Notes: a model not told the origin generated them from the letters alone. 64,000 bases of DNA from Tateyamaria omphalii (GCF_019802125.1 NZ_JAHVHT010000001.1:124001-188000); one strand, 5' to 3'. Numbered from the stretch's first letter, positions 46,548 to 55,673 are shown. Translations and numbers: made by a program.

Positions 46548-47387
46548 ATGAAAAAACTCGTTCTGACCGGTGCAGCCGGAAAGCTTGGCTCTTACCTGCG
46601 CGAGCCGTTGTCGAAACTATGCGAAACATTGGTGTCCACCGACATCGCAGATGGGATCGACACGCTCTTGCCCGACGAAAGCTATGTGCAGGCAGACCTT
46701 GCCGATTTCGACGCGATGGAGGCAGTGGTCAAAGGCGCGGACATGGTCGTGCATTTTGGCGCGTTCGTGGACGAGGGGCCGTTCGACACGCTGCTCGGCC
46801 CCAACTTCATCGGCTCCTATAACATCTGGGAATCCGCCCGGCGGCACGGGGTCCGGCGCGTGGTCTATGCCTCATCCATCCACGCCGTTGGAATGCACCC
46901 CAAGACCGACGCCATCGGGATCGATGCGCCGCATCGCCCCGACGGTTTCTATGGCCTTGCCAAATGCTTCACCGAAGACCTCGCCCGCATGTACTGGGAC
47001 AAGGAAGGGATCGAGGCCGTGTGCCTGCGCATCCTGTCCTGCGCCAATGTCACGAACCCTCGGGCTGTGGGGTCGTGGCTGAGCTACGACGACATGATCC
47101 ATCTGGTCGAGCGGGCCGTCGACACGCCCATCGCAGGGTTCTCCATCGTGTATGGCGTCTCCGACAATGACCGCGCCCCGGTCGACAACTCGGGCGCGCG
47201 TCACCTGGGGTATCGGCCAAAGGACAACGCCGAACAGTTCGCCAAGGAGATCTATGCCAAGGCTGGCGTGCTTGATCCGCAGGATCCGGCCAATTTCTAT
47301 CATGGCGGTCCCTTTGCCAGCACGCCAATCGGCCAAGGCGCGATGATGGCCTTCAACCTGGACAAAGACGATACGGGCAAGGACTGA
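46548..47387 (+). CDS. NAD-dependent epimerase/dehydratase, uronate-dehydrogenase-like
   Basis: A 279-residue short-chain extended dehydrogenase. TGAAGKLGSYL binds NAD, VHFGAFVDEGPFD and VYASSIHAVGMHP follow, and the catalytic Tyr/Lys pair is YGLAKCFTEDL (YxxxK). The size and the order SSIHAVG, then NVTNPRAVGSWLSYDD, match uronate dehydrogenase (Udh) from Agrobacterium and Pseudomonas, which makes aldarolactones. It sits ten bases after the FAD oxidoreductase and three bases before the dipeptidase. Whether the natural substrate is a uronate is uncertain. Confidence 0.82.
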   Translation: MKKLVLTGAAGKLGSYLREPLSKLCETLVSTDIADGIDTLLPDESYVQADLADFDAMEAVVKGADMVVHFGAFVDEGPFDTLLGPNFIGSYNIWESARRHGVRRVVYASSIHAVGMHPKTDAIGIDAPHRPDGFYGLAKCFTEDLARMYWDKEGIEAVCLRILSCANVTNPRAVGSWLSYDDMIHLVERAVDTPIAGFSIVYGVSDNDRAPVDNSGARHLGYRPKDNAEQFAKEIYAKAGVLDPQDPANFYHGGPFASTPIGQGAMMAFNLDKDDTGKD

Positions 47388-47390
47388 GCG

Positions 47391-48365
47391 GTGCGCATCG
47401 ATAATCTTCAGTACTGCAATTGGTCGGAAAAGATCTTTCGCCAGATGCGCGAGGGGCGCGTGGACGCGGTGCATGTCACAATCGCCTACCACGAGAATTT
47501 CCGCGAAACGGTGCTGAATTTCGAGACGTGGAACCGGTGGTTCGAGCAGTATCCCGATCTGATCATCAAAGGGCTAAAGGCCAGCGACATTGATCGCGCC
47601 AAGGCGGAGGGCAAGACGGCCATCTTCTTCGGCTTCCAGAACCCCAGCCCTATCGAAGACGATATTGGCTTGGTCGAGATCGTGCACACGCTCGGCGCGC
47701 GTTTCATGCAGCTTACCTACAACAACCAGTCGCTGCTCGCGACCGGTTGCTACGAAGATGATGACACCGGCATCACGCGGATGGGCCGTCAGGTGATCAA
47801 GGAAATGAACCGGGTTGGTCTGGTGGTGGACATGAGCCATTCGGCGGATCGCTCGACCATTGAGGCGGCGGATATCTCGGAACGGCCCATCGCCATCACC
47901 CACGCCAATCCGTATGATTGGCACCCTGCGCTGCGCAACAAGCGCGATGACGTGATCCGTGCGGTCACTTCGAACGGCGGGATGCTGGGCTTTTCGCTCT
48001 ATCCGCACCACCTCAAGGACGGATCGAACTGCACGCTCCAATCCTTCTGTGAAGCGGTTGCGCGGACGGCAGAGAAATACGGCACCGACAAGATCGGCAT
48101 CGGCTCGGATCTTTGCCAGGATCAGCCCGACAGCGTGGTCGAGTGGATGCGCGTGGGGCGCTGGTCGAAGGAGATCGACTATGGCGAAGGCTCTGCCGCC
48201 AATCCCGGCTTCCCGCCGCAGCCCGACTGGTTTCGTGACAACCGGGACTTCGGCAACATCGAAACCGGCTTGCGTACCACCGGCATGTCCGACGAGGAAG
48301 TCGCGGGCATCATGGGCGGGAACTGGTATCGCTTTTACGCCGAAAACTTCGAACCGGCGTCGTAA
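47391..48365 (+). CDS. Membrane-dipeptidase family (M19) zinc hydrolase
   Basis: A 324-residue protein starting at GTG 47391. M19 landmarks: the acidic strand DAVHVTIAYHE (D/H ligand area), FFGFQNPSPIEDD with the bridging Glu, LGARFMQLTYNNQSLLATG, VVDMSHSADRS with the second His, PIAITHANPY and IGIGSDLCQDQ. There is no signal peptide, so it is cytoplasmic. The family hydrolyses dipeptides or acts as pterin- or lactam-type amidohydrolases; a homologue is found in Pseudomonas glycine betaine catabolism. Here it probably hydrolyses an intermediate of the same operon. Confidence 0.85.
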   Translation: MRIDNLQYCNWSEKIFRQMREGRVDAVHVTIAYHENFRETVLNFETWNRWFEQYPDLIIKGLKASDIDRAKAEGKTAIFFGFQNPSPIEDDIGLVEIVHTLGARFMQLTYNNQSLLATGCYEDDDTGITRMGRQVIKEMNRVGLVVDMSHSADRSTIEAADISERPIAITHANPYDWHPALRNKRDDVIRAVTSNGGMLGFSLYPHHLKDGSNCTLQSFCEAVARTAEKYGTDKIGIGSDLCQDQPDSVVEWMRVGRWSKEIDYGEGSAANPGFPPQPDWFRDNRDFGNIETGLRTTGMSDEEVAGIMGGNWYRFYAENFEPAS

Positions 48366-48427
48366 ACAAGCCGGACAGCGCTGGCCCCTCCCTTTCCACT
48401 GACATCGATAGAAAAGGGAGTGCGGCC

Positions 48428-49372
48428 ATGAAAATCGGCTTTATTGGTCTGGGCAATGTGGGCGGCAAGCTGTCGGGCAGCCTGATCCGAAACGGCCATG
48501 ATGTGGCAGTACACGATCTCAATGCCGATTTCGTTGCTGCCAAGGTGGCGGATGGCGCACGTGACGGACAAAGCCCGGCGGCCATGATGCAGCACTGCGA
48601 TGCGGTGATCACCTGCCTGCCCAGCCCCGCGGCCTCGGCTGCCGTCATTGACGAGATGCTGCCGCATGTCGGACCCGGCAAGATCTGGATGGAGATGTCC
48701 ACGACGGACGAAGCCGAGGTCAAGCGCATAGGCGCGCAGGTCATTGATGCGGGCGGCGCGGCGGTCGATTGCCCTGTCTCGGGCGGCTGTCACCGTGCGG
48801 ATACAGGCAATATCAGCATCTTTGCCGGCTGCGATCGTCCTACATTCGACCGCATTCTGCCGCTGCTCACGACGATGGGGCGGCGTGTGCTGCATACGGG
48901 CGACCTGGGCAGCGCGTCGGTGCTGAAGGTGCTGACGAACTACCTTGCCACGGCCAACCTTGTGAGCTGCGCCGAAGCATTGACCGTGGCCAAGGGCGCA
49001 GGGATGGACCTTGGCGTGGCCTATGAGGCGATGGCGATCAGTTCCGGCACTTCCTTCGTGCATGAAACCGAAAGCCAGGTGATCCTGAACGGGTCGCGGG
49101 ACATCTCGTTCACCATGGATCTCGTGGCCAAAGACATCGGGCTCTTTCAGGACGTCGCGGATCGGGCCGGGGTGCCGCTCGACCTCAACCCGCTCCTGAT
49201 CCGGCTCTTTGACGACGCCATTGGGCGCTTTGGCCCGCGCGAGTTGTCACCGAACATCATCAAGCGGCTGGAAGAGGCGACGGGACTGGACGTCACCGCA
49301 CCCGGCTTTCCCGCCGAAATGGTCGACGACGAACCCGAAGAACCCGGCGCGGAAGTCATCGTGCGGCGCTGA
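48428..49372 (+). CDS. NAD(P)-dependent beta-hydroxyacid dehydrogenase
   Basis: A 314-residue protein of the 3-hydroxyisobutyrate dehydrogenase family. The N-terminal Rossmann motif is IGFIGLGNVGGKLSGSL, the substrate motif is VDCPVSGGCHRADTGNISIFAGC and the catalytic Lys is in GSASVLKVLTNYLATANL. The last segment MDLVAKDIGLFQDVADRAGVP is also typical. AAGGGAG stands upstream of ATG 48428. It is 62 bases after the dipeptidase and most likely co-transcribed. The substrate could be tartronate semialdehyde or a related 3-hydroxy acid. Confidence 0.87.
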   Translation: MKIGFIGLGNVGGKLSGSLIRNGHDVAVHDLNADFVAAKVADGARDGQSPAAMMQHCDAVITCLPSPAASAAVIDEMLPHVGPGKIWMEMSTTDEAEVKRIGAQVIDAGGAAVDCPVSGGCHRADTGNISIFAGCDRPTFDRILPLLTTMGRRVLHTGDLGSASVLKVLTNYLATANLVSCAEALTVAKGAGMDLGVAYEAMAISSGTSFVHETESQVILNGSRDISFTMDLVAKDIGLFQDVADRAGVPLDLNPLLIRLFDDAIGRFGPRELSPNIIKRLEEATGLDVTAPGFPAEMVDDEPEEPGAEVIVRR

Positions 49373-49413
49373 TCGACCTTGCCCGCCTGCCATGCGCAAG
49401 CTAAGGGCGGGCC

Positions 49414-49914
49414 ATGCAAGGACTGGATTTCAAAGAGGGCGAGGTCATCGCCACGATCAATGCGTCGCCAGGGCGTCGTATCCTGGGGGTGGGGTCACTT
49501 TGGATCCTGTCACTGATGGTGATCTATGTGGGTATCGTACGCCCGCCCGAGATCGGCTGGCAGATTTTCCTGCTTGCGCTGGGCGGCGGCTCGCTCTGGA
49601 TCGCTGAAAAGATGCGCCGCGCAACGGCGCTCACGCTTGAGCTGACGCCCGAAGAGTTGCGGGACAGCTCGGGTCAGGTGGTGGCACGCACCGCAGACAT
49701 CGCATCGCTTGATCGCGGCATGTTCGCGTTCAAGCCATCAAACGGTTTCCTTTTGCGCTTGACCCACTCGGGCGAACGCGCTTGGCGTCCCGGCCTCTGG
49801 TGGCGTCTGGGAAATCGCGTCGGCGTCGGCGGCATGACACCGGGTCATCAGGCAAAATTCATGGCCGAGATCCTCTCGGCCATGATTGCAGAACGGTCGT
49901 CTGATCGGTCCTAG
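49414..49914 (+). CDS. Hypothetical membrane protein with two N-terminal helices
   Basis: A 166-residue protein, not recognised. After a polar start (MQGLDFKEGEVIATI) there are two adjacent helices (ILGVGSLWILSLMVIYVGIV and IFLLALGGGSLWIAEK). A soluble C-terminal half with alternating strands follows (ALTLELTPEELRDSSG, VARTADIASLDRGMF, NGFLLRLTH). The layout resembles small bacterial PH-like membrane proteins common in Rhodobacterales. It follows the dehydrogenase by 42 bases, and its end overlaps the convergent TadE-like gene by four bases. Confidence 0.7.
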   Translation: MQGLDFKEGEVIATINASPGRRILGVGSLWILSLMVIYVGIVRPPEIGWQIFLLALGGGSLWIAEKMRRATALTLELTPEELRDSSGQVVARTADIASLDRGMFAFKPSNGFLLRLTHSGERAWRPGLWWRLGNRVGVGGMTPGHQAKFMAEILSAMIAERSSDRS

Positions 49915-50462
49915 TCGTTGGTCCACAGCACGCGCGGCGCATAGCGCGGGCGGGTGAAGACGAAGTTCTCGATTTCGCGGTCCTTCAGCCCTGTTTCGAA
50001 CGGGGCGTCATACTTGGCGAAAGTTTCGACAACCATCACACGTTCATTGTGCGGCAGCACTGGAAGCAGGTGCTTCAGGCTGTTGACCTCGTTGTGTGAC
50101 AGGCCCTTTTTCCATCCGCGCGCCCTGGACCAGTCACGCTTGTAGACGTCGTTCACAGCATCGTACTTCACGCTCGTGACCCGGATTGCGACGTTGCTCG
50201 TCGCATTGTTGGTCAGATAGGCAAATATCTTCTGCGTGCCATCGAGGTAGCTGTTGTCCAGCGGCGTCGTTTCCCGGGAAATGATGTCGCCGAGGGTATA
50301 GGCTGCCTTCTGGTTGATCGAGTGTTGGCGATAGGAGTCGAAGATCGCGAACATCGACAGGTAGGCCCAGAACAGGAGCGGGATAAGGATCACCGTTTCG
50401 ATGGCGATACTGCCCTGATCCTCGTCGCGGAAGACCCGCAGATTGTTGATAAGGCGTTTCAT
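49911..50462 (-). CDS. TadE-like pilus assembly protein
   Basis: A 183-residue protein starting at ATG 50462 (MKRLINNLRVFRDEDQGS). The TadE/G pattern is clear: a basic N-terminus, then DQGSIAIETVILIPLLFWAYLSM, i.e. an acidic-Gly-Ser stretch with the conserved Glu inside one transmembrane helix. The C-terminal 120 residues would be periplasmic. TadE-type pseudopilins take part in Flp/Tad pilus assembly. The start overlaps the stop of the next TadE-like gene by one base. The rest of the tad locus (tadA, B, C, Z, rcp) is not in the window. Confidence 0.8.
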   Translation of the reverse strand: MKRLINNLRVFRDEDQGSIAIETVILIPLLFWAYLSMFAIFDSYRQHSINQKAAYTLGDIISRETTPLDNSYLDGTQKIFAYLTNNATSNVAIRVTSVKYDAVNDVYKRDWSRARGWKKGLSHNEVNSLKHLLPVLPHNERVMVVETFAKYDAPFETGLKDREIENFVFTRPRYAPRVLWTND

Positions 50463-50998
50463 CAGCTTGGCTCCTGCACAAATCCGGACATTGCGGTCAT
50501 TTTGACCCGGCCCGCGCCATCCTTGGAGAACGAGGCTCCCAGTCCGGTCATCGGAAAGACGGGCTGGAACGAATAGCACGCCCGCAGCATCATCAATTCG
50601 TGCTCGCTGCCGTGCACAAAGGTGGTCGACGGAGTGACCGGCAGGGACACGTCGGCACAATCGATCGAGTTAGGGAAGCCAGCAAAGGAACGCGCCGACA
50701 CCGGCATCATCTCAAGCTTCAGGGCGTTGTCGCAGTCCTCAAGAAAGCCGGAGAACTCGCAGACCATCTGCTTGATGTCGCTGTGCGAATAGTTGGCCGT
50801 GGTGTTCAGGCGGACGTTGCGCACCGCCATGTCGAGACCCCGGTCGAGGAAGCCCTGGCGCACCTGGTAGATGCCGAGTTCGACCGACGTCATGAACAGG
50901 GTGAACATCAAGGGAATGGCAAGGGCGAATTCCACCACCATCTGGCCGTCTTCCTCACGCCGGAACCGGCGCAGAAACGATTTGGGATTGAAGGTCAT
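50462..50998 (-). CDS. TadE-like pilus assembly protein
   Basis: A 178-residue protein starting at ATG 50998 (MTFNPKSFLRRFRREEDGQM). The E-D-G-Q-M-V-V-E-F-A-L-A-I-P-L-M core has the conserved Glu after the cleavage-like Gly and a single membrane helix. The periplasmic part carries three or four cysteines (VCEFSGFLEDC, IDCADV, RACYSF) that may form disulfides. It overlaps the upstream TadG-like gene by four bases (ATGA) and the downstream TadE-like gene by one base, so the three are made together. Confidence 0.82.
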   Translation of the reverse strand: MTFNPKSFLRRFRREEDGQMVVEFALAIPLMFTLFMTSVELGIYQVRQGFLDRGLDMAVRNVRLNTTANYSHSDIKQMVCEFSGFLEDCDNALKLEMMPVSARSFAGFPNSIDCADVSLPVTPSTTFVHGSEHELMMLRACYSFQPVFPMTGLGASFSKDGAGRVKMTAMSGFVQEPS

Positions 50999-52434
50999 TG
51001 GGTCAGCCTCAGTTGGTTGATTTGCTTGGCAATTGCCTCGAAGGCTTCGGTGATTTCGACGCCTTCCACCCGGAAGAAGTGGCTGGGCGAGGAGGCGCAA
51101 TTTTCCATGACCCCAGCAGAATAGTCGGTAACTTCGAAGCCCACGGACCAGACGACAATGCCTTCTTCTTTGGCGGCGTCGCAGATGTCCTCAAGCATCG
51201 CGTCGGCTTGCGCGGACGTGTATTTGGTGTAGCGCCAGTTGTTCCAGCTGTGACCAACGTAGTTGTTCAGATACCAGTGCAGCGGATACCTGCTCCAGTG
51301 CGCATAGTGCGAGGAGTTGGCGTAGTACCATGGCTGGATGCGCGTTGTGTCCACGTTCTGACCATCGGTCATCAGCACGACCGTCTTCAGCGTTTCCGGA
51401 TCGCTGTAGGATGCCGGCCGATTGGCAAATGCGTCATCCACGACGTCGGTCCCTGCCTGTGCAAGATCCTGAGTGATCGGACGGAATGTCGGGTCCAGCA
51501 ACGCGACACCCCATTTCATGCCCAGGTGGATCGACGTATTGGCGCGTGCGCGATAGTCGTCGATCGTGTTCTTGAGCTTGGTCGCGCTCTGGCTGAACGG
51601 AACAATCTCTTCGTAGCTCCGCTTGGGACAACCGGGGTTGCTGACCGGGTTGGAGTAGTTCCAGCCTTCGTCGAAGTGCTGCATATGCTCGTATTCATTG
51701 TCGAGATTGAGCCCGGCTTCGGAGAAGTCCGCGATCTCGAAGTCAATGCAGTACGAGTAGTTGTGCAGATGGTTCGTTTCCATGCGCGAGAAGATGTCGT
51801 AACCGGCATTCACCTGCGCGGTGTATGGGATCAGAGAGACCGAGATCAGGTCGTCATTTTCGTCTCTGATCACAGTGTCGACAAATGACTTGGCTGCAGT
51901 TTGCAGGTTCGCCATCTTGTTGTTCCAACCCATGGAACCGGAGATATCGAGCACCATCGAAATCTCGACGTTCGACACACGCTCTTCGGCCTGCGCCTTG
52001 GCCGGCACCGGCAGCGACTCGACGCCCATCAGGCGCATGAATTGCGTTGTGGTGGTCATGTTGGCGGTGGCCGTGACCGTCCGAAAGTTCAAACCCTCGT
52101 CCACAGTCACCGAGCTGAGGTAGTCGCTCATGCCCGACTTGTTAAAATAGTCGCGCACCACGTCTTCGGCATCCAGCGGCTGGTCCAGGTCGGCGGCAGC
52201 CAGCACGGCGCGGTCCACCGTGGCCTGCATGCGCGTGCGTTCCATTTCGTTGCGCATCAGGTCGACCCCGATACCGCCCACGAGGATCATCATAAAGAAC
52301 ATCGCGACGGCGAAGATGGTCATAGCCCCCGACTCGTCCCGTGCAAATCCGGCAACGCTGCTTTTCAGCCCCGCCTTCGTTGTCAATTTCCGTGTCCACT
52401 TCATTGGCTTCGAGCACCTTGTTGTTTTGGTCAT
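50995..52434 (-). CDS. TadG-like protein with von Willebrand factor A domain
   Basis: A 479-residue protein. ATG 52434 has AGG six bases upstream; ATG 52404 is an alternative start. The TadG N-terminus (FARDESGAMTIFAVAMFFMMILVGGIGVDLMR) includes the single membrane helix. The following AATVDRAVLAAADLDQP-like and VPAKAQAEERV strands are typical. A vWA domain starts at VEISMVLDISGSMGWNN, with the MIDAS motif DISGSM intact. A later segment is unusually rich in Trp, Tyr and His (WYYANSSHYAHWSRYPLHWY, then NNYVGHSWNNWRY). It is probably a cell-envelope adhesin or pilus-assembly factor. Confidence 0.85.
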   Translation of the reverse strand: MTKTTRCSKPMKWTRKLTTKAGLKSSVAGFARDESGAMTIFAVAMFFMMILVGGIGVDLMRNEMERTRMQATVDRAVLAAADLDQPLDAEDVVRDYFNKSGMSDYLSSVTVDEGLNFRTVTATANMTTTTQFMRLMGVESLPVPAKAQAEERVSNVEISMVLDISGSMGWNNKMANLQTAAKSFVDTVIRDENDDLISVSLIPYTAQVNAGYDIFSRMETNHLHNYSYCIDFEIADFSEAGLNLDNEYEHMQHFDEGWNYSNPVSNPGCPKRSYEEIVPFSQSATKLKNTIDDYRARANTSIHLGMKWGVALLDPTFRPITQDLAQAGTDVVDDAFANRPASYSDPETLKTVVLMTDGQNVDTTRIQPWYYANSSHYAHWSRYPLHWYLNNYVGHSWNNWRYTKYTSAQADAMLEDICDAAKEEGIVVWSVGFEVTDYSAGVMENCASSPSHFFRVEGVEITEAFEAIAKQINQLRLTQ

Positions 52435-52708
52435 CTCAGGCCTGAACAGCCTTTTCGTCCGATGATTGGTGTGGCCCTCGAATGTGGCTGAATTCGGGCA
52501 GAAACGGGAAAGCTGTGGGGAGATTTCAATCGCATTGTAGTCAATCCGGCAGCGTATGCTCGACTGTTTACGATTTGATGGGAATTGCGCCCGTTCGCCG
52601 CCCTGTTCCCAAATCGCACAAAAAAGTCGCACCCATTAACGGAACCGTCATAGGCTGGCTTCACAGACTCGATCCGAAGTGAGTCGTGCCGGAAAAAGGA
52701 GATCCCGG

Positions 52709-54139
52709 ATGAGCCCCCAAAATGAACCCAGTTTCCGTGAAAGCGTTGACATCATGTTCAACCGGGCCGTTGCCCTCATGGACCTGCCGCCGGGGCTCGA
52801 GGAAAAGATACGCGTGTGCAACGCGACCTATACGGTGCGCTTCGGTGTGCGGCTGCGCGGCCAGATCCAGACCTTCACCGGCTACCGTTCCGTCCATTCC
52901 GAACATATGGAGCCGGTCAAAGGCGGCATCCGTTTTGCGCTGGGCGTGAACCAGGACGAGGTCGAGGCATTGGCTGCCCTGATGACCTACAAATGCGCGC
53001 TGGTCGAAGCGCCCTTTGGCGGGTCCAAGGGCGGGCTGCATGTCGACCCGCGCGAATATGACGAGCACGAGATGGAGCTGATCACCCGTCGCTTTGCCTA
53101 TGAGCTGATCAAGCGCGACATGATCAACCCCGCCCAGAACGTGCCCGCCCCCGACATGGGCACGGGCGAGCGCGAGATGGCCTGGATCGCGGACCAGTAC
53201 AAGCGCATGAACACGACCGACATCAACGGCGTGGCCTGCGTAACCGGCAAGCCGACCAATGCGGGCGGCATCCAGGGCCGTACGGAAGCGACCGGGCGGG
53301 GCGTGCAATACGCGCTGCGCGAGTTCTTCCGCGACGCCGAAGGCGTGAAGAAGGCTGGCATGTCCGGCACGCTCGACGGCAAGACGGTCGTGGTGCAGGG
53401 CCTCGGCAATGTGGGCTATCATGCCGCCAAGTTCCTGAGCGAAGAGGACGGCTGCAAGATTGTCGGCATCATCGAGCGCGATGGCGCGCTGGTCGATGAT
53501 CGCGGTCTGGACGTCGAAGCCATACGCAACTGGATTGCGCGGCATGGCGGGGTGTCCGGCTACGCCGATGGCACCTTTGTCGAAGATGGGTCGTCCGTTC
53601 TGGAAAAGGAATGCGACATCCTTGTTCCCGCCGCGCTCGAAGGGGTGATCAACCTGTCCAACGCCAAGGAGGTCAAGGCACCGCTGATCATCGAGGCTGC
53701 GAACGGCCCCGTCACCGCGGGCGCCGACGCCATCCTGCGGGACAAGGGGACGGTCATCATCCCGGACATGTACGCGAACGCGGGCGGCGTGACCGTGTCC
53801 TATTTCGAGTGGGTCAAGAACCTCAGCCACATCCGCTTTGGCCGCATGCAACGCCGCCAGGAAGAGGCGCGGCACCAGCTTGTTGTCGATGAGCTCGAAC
53901 GTCTCAGCCGCCATCTAGGGGACGCCTGGACCATCACGCCGGACTTCAAGGACAAGTATCTGCGCGGCGCAGACGAGTTGGAGCTTGTGCGCTCCGGTCT
54001 CGACGACACGATGCGCGCGGCCTACCAGTCCATGGCCTCGGTCTGGCACGGGCGCGAAGACGTCGATGACTTGAGGACAGCCGCCTATCTTGTGGCCATC
54101 GGCAAGGTCGCGGACAGCTACCGGGCCAAGGGGCTCTGA
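52709..54139 (+). CDS. Glu/Leu/Phe/Val dehydrogenase family enzyme, probably glutamate dehydrogenase
   Basis: A 476-residue protein starting at ATG 52709 with AAGGAG eight bases upstream. The amino-acid site shows PVKGGIRFALGVNQDEVEAL, the catalytic Lys in ALVEAPFGGSKGGL and the Asp in NVPAPDMGTGEREMAW. The cofactor fold starts VVVQGLGNVGYHAAKFL with an acidic IERD end that favours NAD. It interconverts glutamate and 2-oxoglutarate plus ammonia. It sits between the pilus genes and sox, with its own terminator. A link to the ammonium made by nitrate or sarcosine metabolism is plausible but not shown. Confidence 0.93.
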   Translation: MSPQNEPSFRESVDIMFNRAVALMDLPPGLEEKIRVCNATYTVRFGVRLRGQIQTFTGYRSVHSEHMEPVKGGIRFALGVNQDEVEALAALMTYKCALVEAPFGGSKGGLHVDPREYDEHEMELITRRFAYELIKRDMINPAQNVPAPDMGTGEREMAWIADQYKRMNTTDINGVACVTGKPTNAGGIQGRTEATGRGVQYALREFFRDAEGVKKAGMSGTLDGKTVVVQGLGNVGYHAAKFLSEEDGCKIVGIIERDGALVDDRGLDVEAIRNWIARHGGVSGYADGTFVEDGSSVLEKECDILVPAALEGVINLSNAKEVKAPLIIEAANGPVTAGADAILRDKGTVIIPDMYANAGGVTVSYFEWVKNLSHIRFGRMQRRQEEARHQLVVDELERLSRHLGDAWTITPDFKDKYLRGADELELVRSGLDDTMRAAYQSMASVWHGREDVDDLRTAAYLVAIGKVADSYRAKGL

Positions 54140-54171
54140 CGACGGCGCGGCGGCTCCGATCCATATCATCT

Positions 54172-54198
54172 GCGGCACCCGGTTCTTACGGGTGCCGC
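54172..54198 (+). terminator. Terminator-like hairpin after the dehydrogenase gene
   Basis: A perfect 10-base GC-rich stem (GCGGCACCCG and CGGGTGCCGC) with a 7-base loop, 32 bases after the dehydrogenase stop. No T run follows. It separates this gene from the sox operon. Confidence 0.6.
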
Positions 54199-54334
54199 GT
54201 GTCGGAACGGTCGCGCTGCATAATCAGTCGCTGCCAGACCAGCCCGTGTCGAAAAGTGCCGCAGGCGGTCACACACCTCTTGCTACACCAAGCGGTATGA
54301 TCATGGTGGAGCCTGCACGCAGGCGGAGGGGCAC

Positions 54335-55588
54335 ATGCGCTTTTCAGGGCTGAAGGTTCTGACCGAAGGGCTGACCGGAAACAAGGGCTGGGGGCCGCAT
54401 TGGCGCAATCCCGAGCCGAAGCCCGAATACGACATCGTCCTGATCGGCGGCGGCGGTCATGGTCTGGCAACGGCGCATTATCTCGCCAAGGAACACGGGC
54501 TGACCAATGTGGCCGTGCTGGAAAAGGGCTACCTCGGTGGCGGCAACGTAGGCCGCAACACCACCATCGTGCGCGCCAATTACATGCTGCCGGGCAATTC
54601 CGAATTCTACTCGCACTCGCTGAAGCTGTGGGAGGGTTTGGAAGAAGACCTGAACTACAACGTCATGCACTCCCAGCGCGGCATCATTAATCTTGTCCAT
54701 TCGGACGGGCAGCGCGACGCCTTTGTGCGCCGGGCCAACTCCATGTGCGGGCAGGGCGATGATGGCGCGATGCTTGACCGGGCGGGCGTTGAAAAACTGC
54801 TGCCGTTCCTCGACTTCGAACAGACCCGCTTTCCGATCTATGGCGGGCTCTACCACAAACGCGGCGGTACCGCGCGCCACGACGCGGTGGCCTGGGGCTT
54901 TGCCCGGTCTGCCAGCGACCGTGGCGTCGACCTGATCCAGCAATGCGAGGTCACCGGCATCCACGTCGAAAATGGCGTGGTTAAGGGCGTGCAGACGACC
55001 AAGGGGCCCATCCGTGCCAAGAAAGTCGGGATGGTGGCTGCGGGCCGGTCGTCTCAGGTCGCGGCAATGGCGGGCATGCGGCTGCCCATCGAAAGTCATG
55101 TCTTGCAGGCCTTTGTCACCGAAGGGCTGAAACCCTGCATCGACCACGTCATCACCTACGGAATGGGCCACTTTTACATCAGCCAGTCCGACAAGGGCGG
55201 GCTGGTCTTTGGCGGCGATCTGGACATGTATGCCAGCTACGCTTCACGCGGGAACCTGCCGCTTGTCGAGCATGTGGCCGAGGCGGCGATGACGCTGATG
55301 CCGGCGATCGGCAAGGCTAAGGTCCTGCGCAGTTGGGGCGGAGTGATGGACATGTCGCCCGACGGCTCCTTCATCATCGACAAGACGGACATCGACGGGC
55401 TCTTTGTCAATTGCGGCTGGTGCTATGGCGGGTTCAAGGCCACGCCGGCCTCGGGGCATACCTTCGCGCATCTGTTGGCCACCGGCAATCCGCACCCCAC
55501 AACCGTCCGTCATCGTCTGGATCGCTTCCGCACGGGGCGCGGGATCATGGATGAAGAGGCCACCGGGTCTCAGCACAATCTGCACTAG
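54335..55588 (+). CDS. soxB: Sarcosine oxidase subunit beta
   Basis: A 417-residue flavoprotein subunit. The FAD fold starts YDIVLIGGGGHGLATAHYLA, followed by VLEKGYLGGGNVGRNTTIVRANY, where the covalent-flavin histidine region of family members lies downstream. The C-terminal FAD loop is INCGWCYGGFKATPASGHTFAHL-like. With SoxD, SoxA and SoxG it forms the four-subunit enzyme that demethylates sarcosine to glycine. It starts at ATG 54335 with GGAGGGG upstream, first in the operon after the 195-base gap. Confidence 0.96.
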   Translation: MRFSGLKVLTEGLTGNKGWGPHWRNPEPKPEYDIVLIGGGGHGLATAHYLAKEHGLTNVAVLEKGYLGGGNVGRNTTIVRANYMLPGNSEFYSHSLKLWEGLEEDLNYNVMHSQRGIINLVHSDGQRDAFVRRANSMCGQGDDGAMLDRAGVEKLLPFLDFEQTRFPIYGGLYHKRGGTARHDAVAWGFARSASDRGVDLIQQCEVTGIHVENGVVKGVQTTKGPIRAKKVGMVAAGRSSQVAAMAGMRLPIESHVLQAFVTEGLKPCIDHVITYGMGHFYISQSDKGGLVFGGDLDMYASYASRGNLPLVEHVAEAAMTLMPAIGKAKVLRSWGGVMDMSPDGSFIIDKTDIDGLFVNCGWCYGGFKATPASGHTFAHLLATGNPHPTTVRHRLDRFRTGRGIMDEEATGSQHNLH

Positions 55589-55673
55589 GGAGGGTTGAGA
55601 TGACGGGAGCCTCCGGCGGGGATTTTTTTGAAACAGGGAAGGGGTGGACCTTGCGCCCACTTGGAGACGTCTG

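Noticed and set aside
52661-53914. Open frame of 417 codons on the minus strand opposite the Glu/Leu/Phe/Val dehydrogenase gene
   Set aside because: Shadow of a clear dehydrogenase on the plus strand.
54290-54334. ATGATCAT palindrome upstream of soxB, considered as an operator
   Set aside because: An 8-base palindrome is too short and no candidate regulator gene is adjacent.
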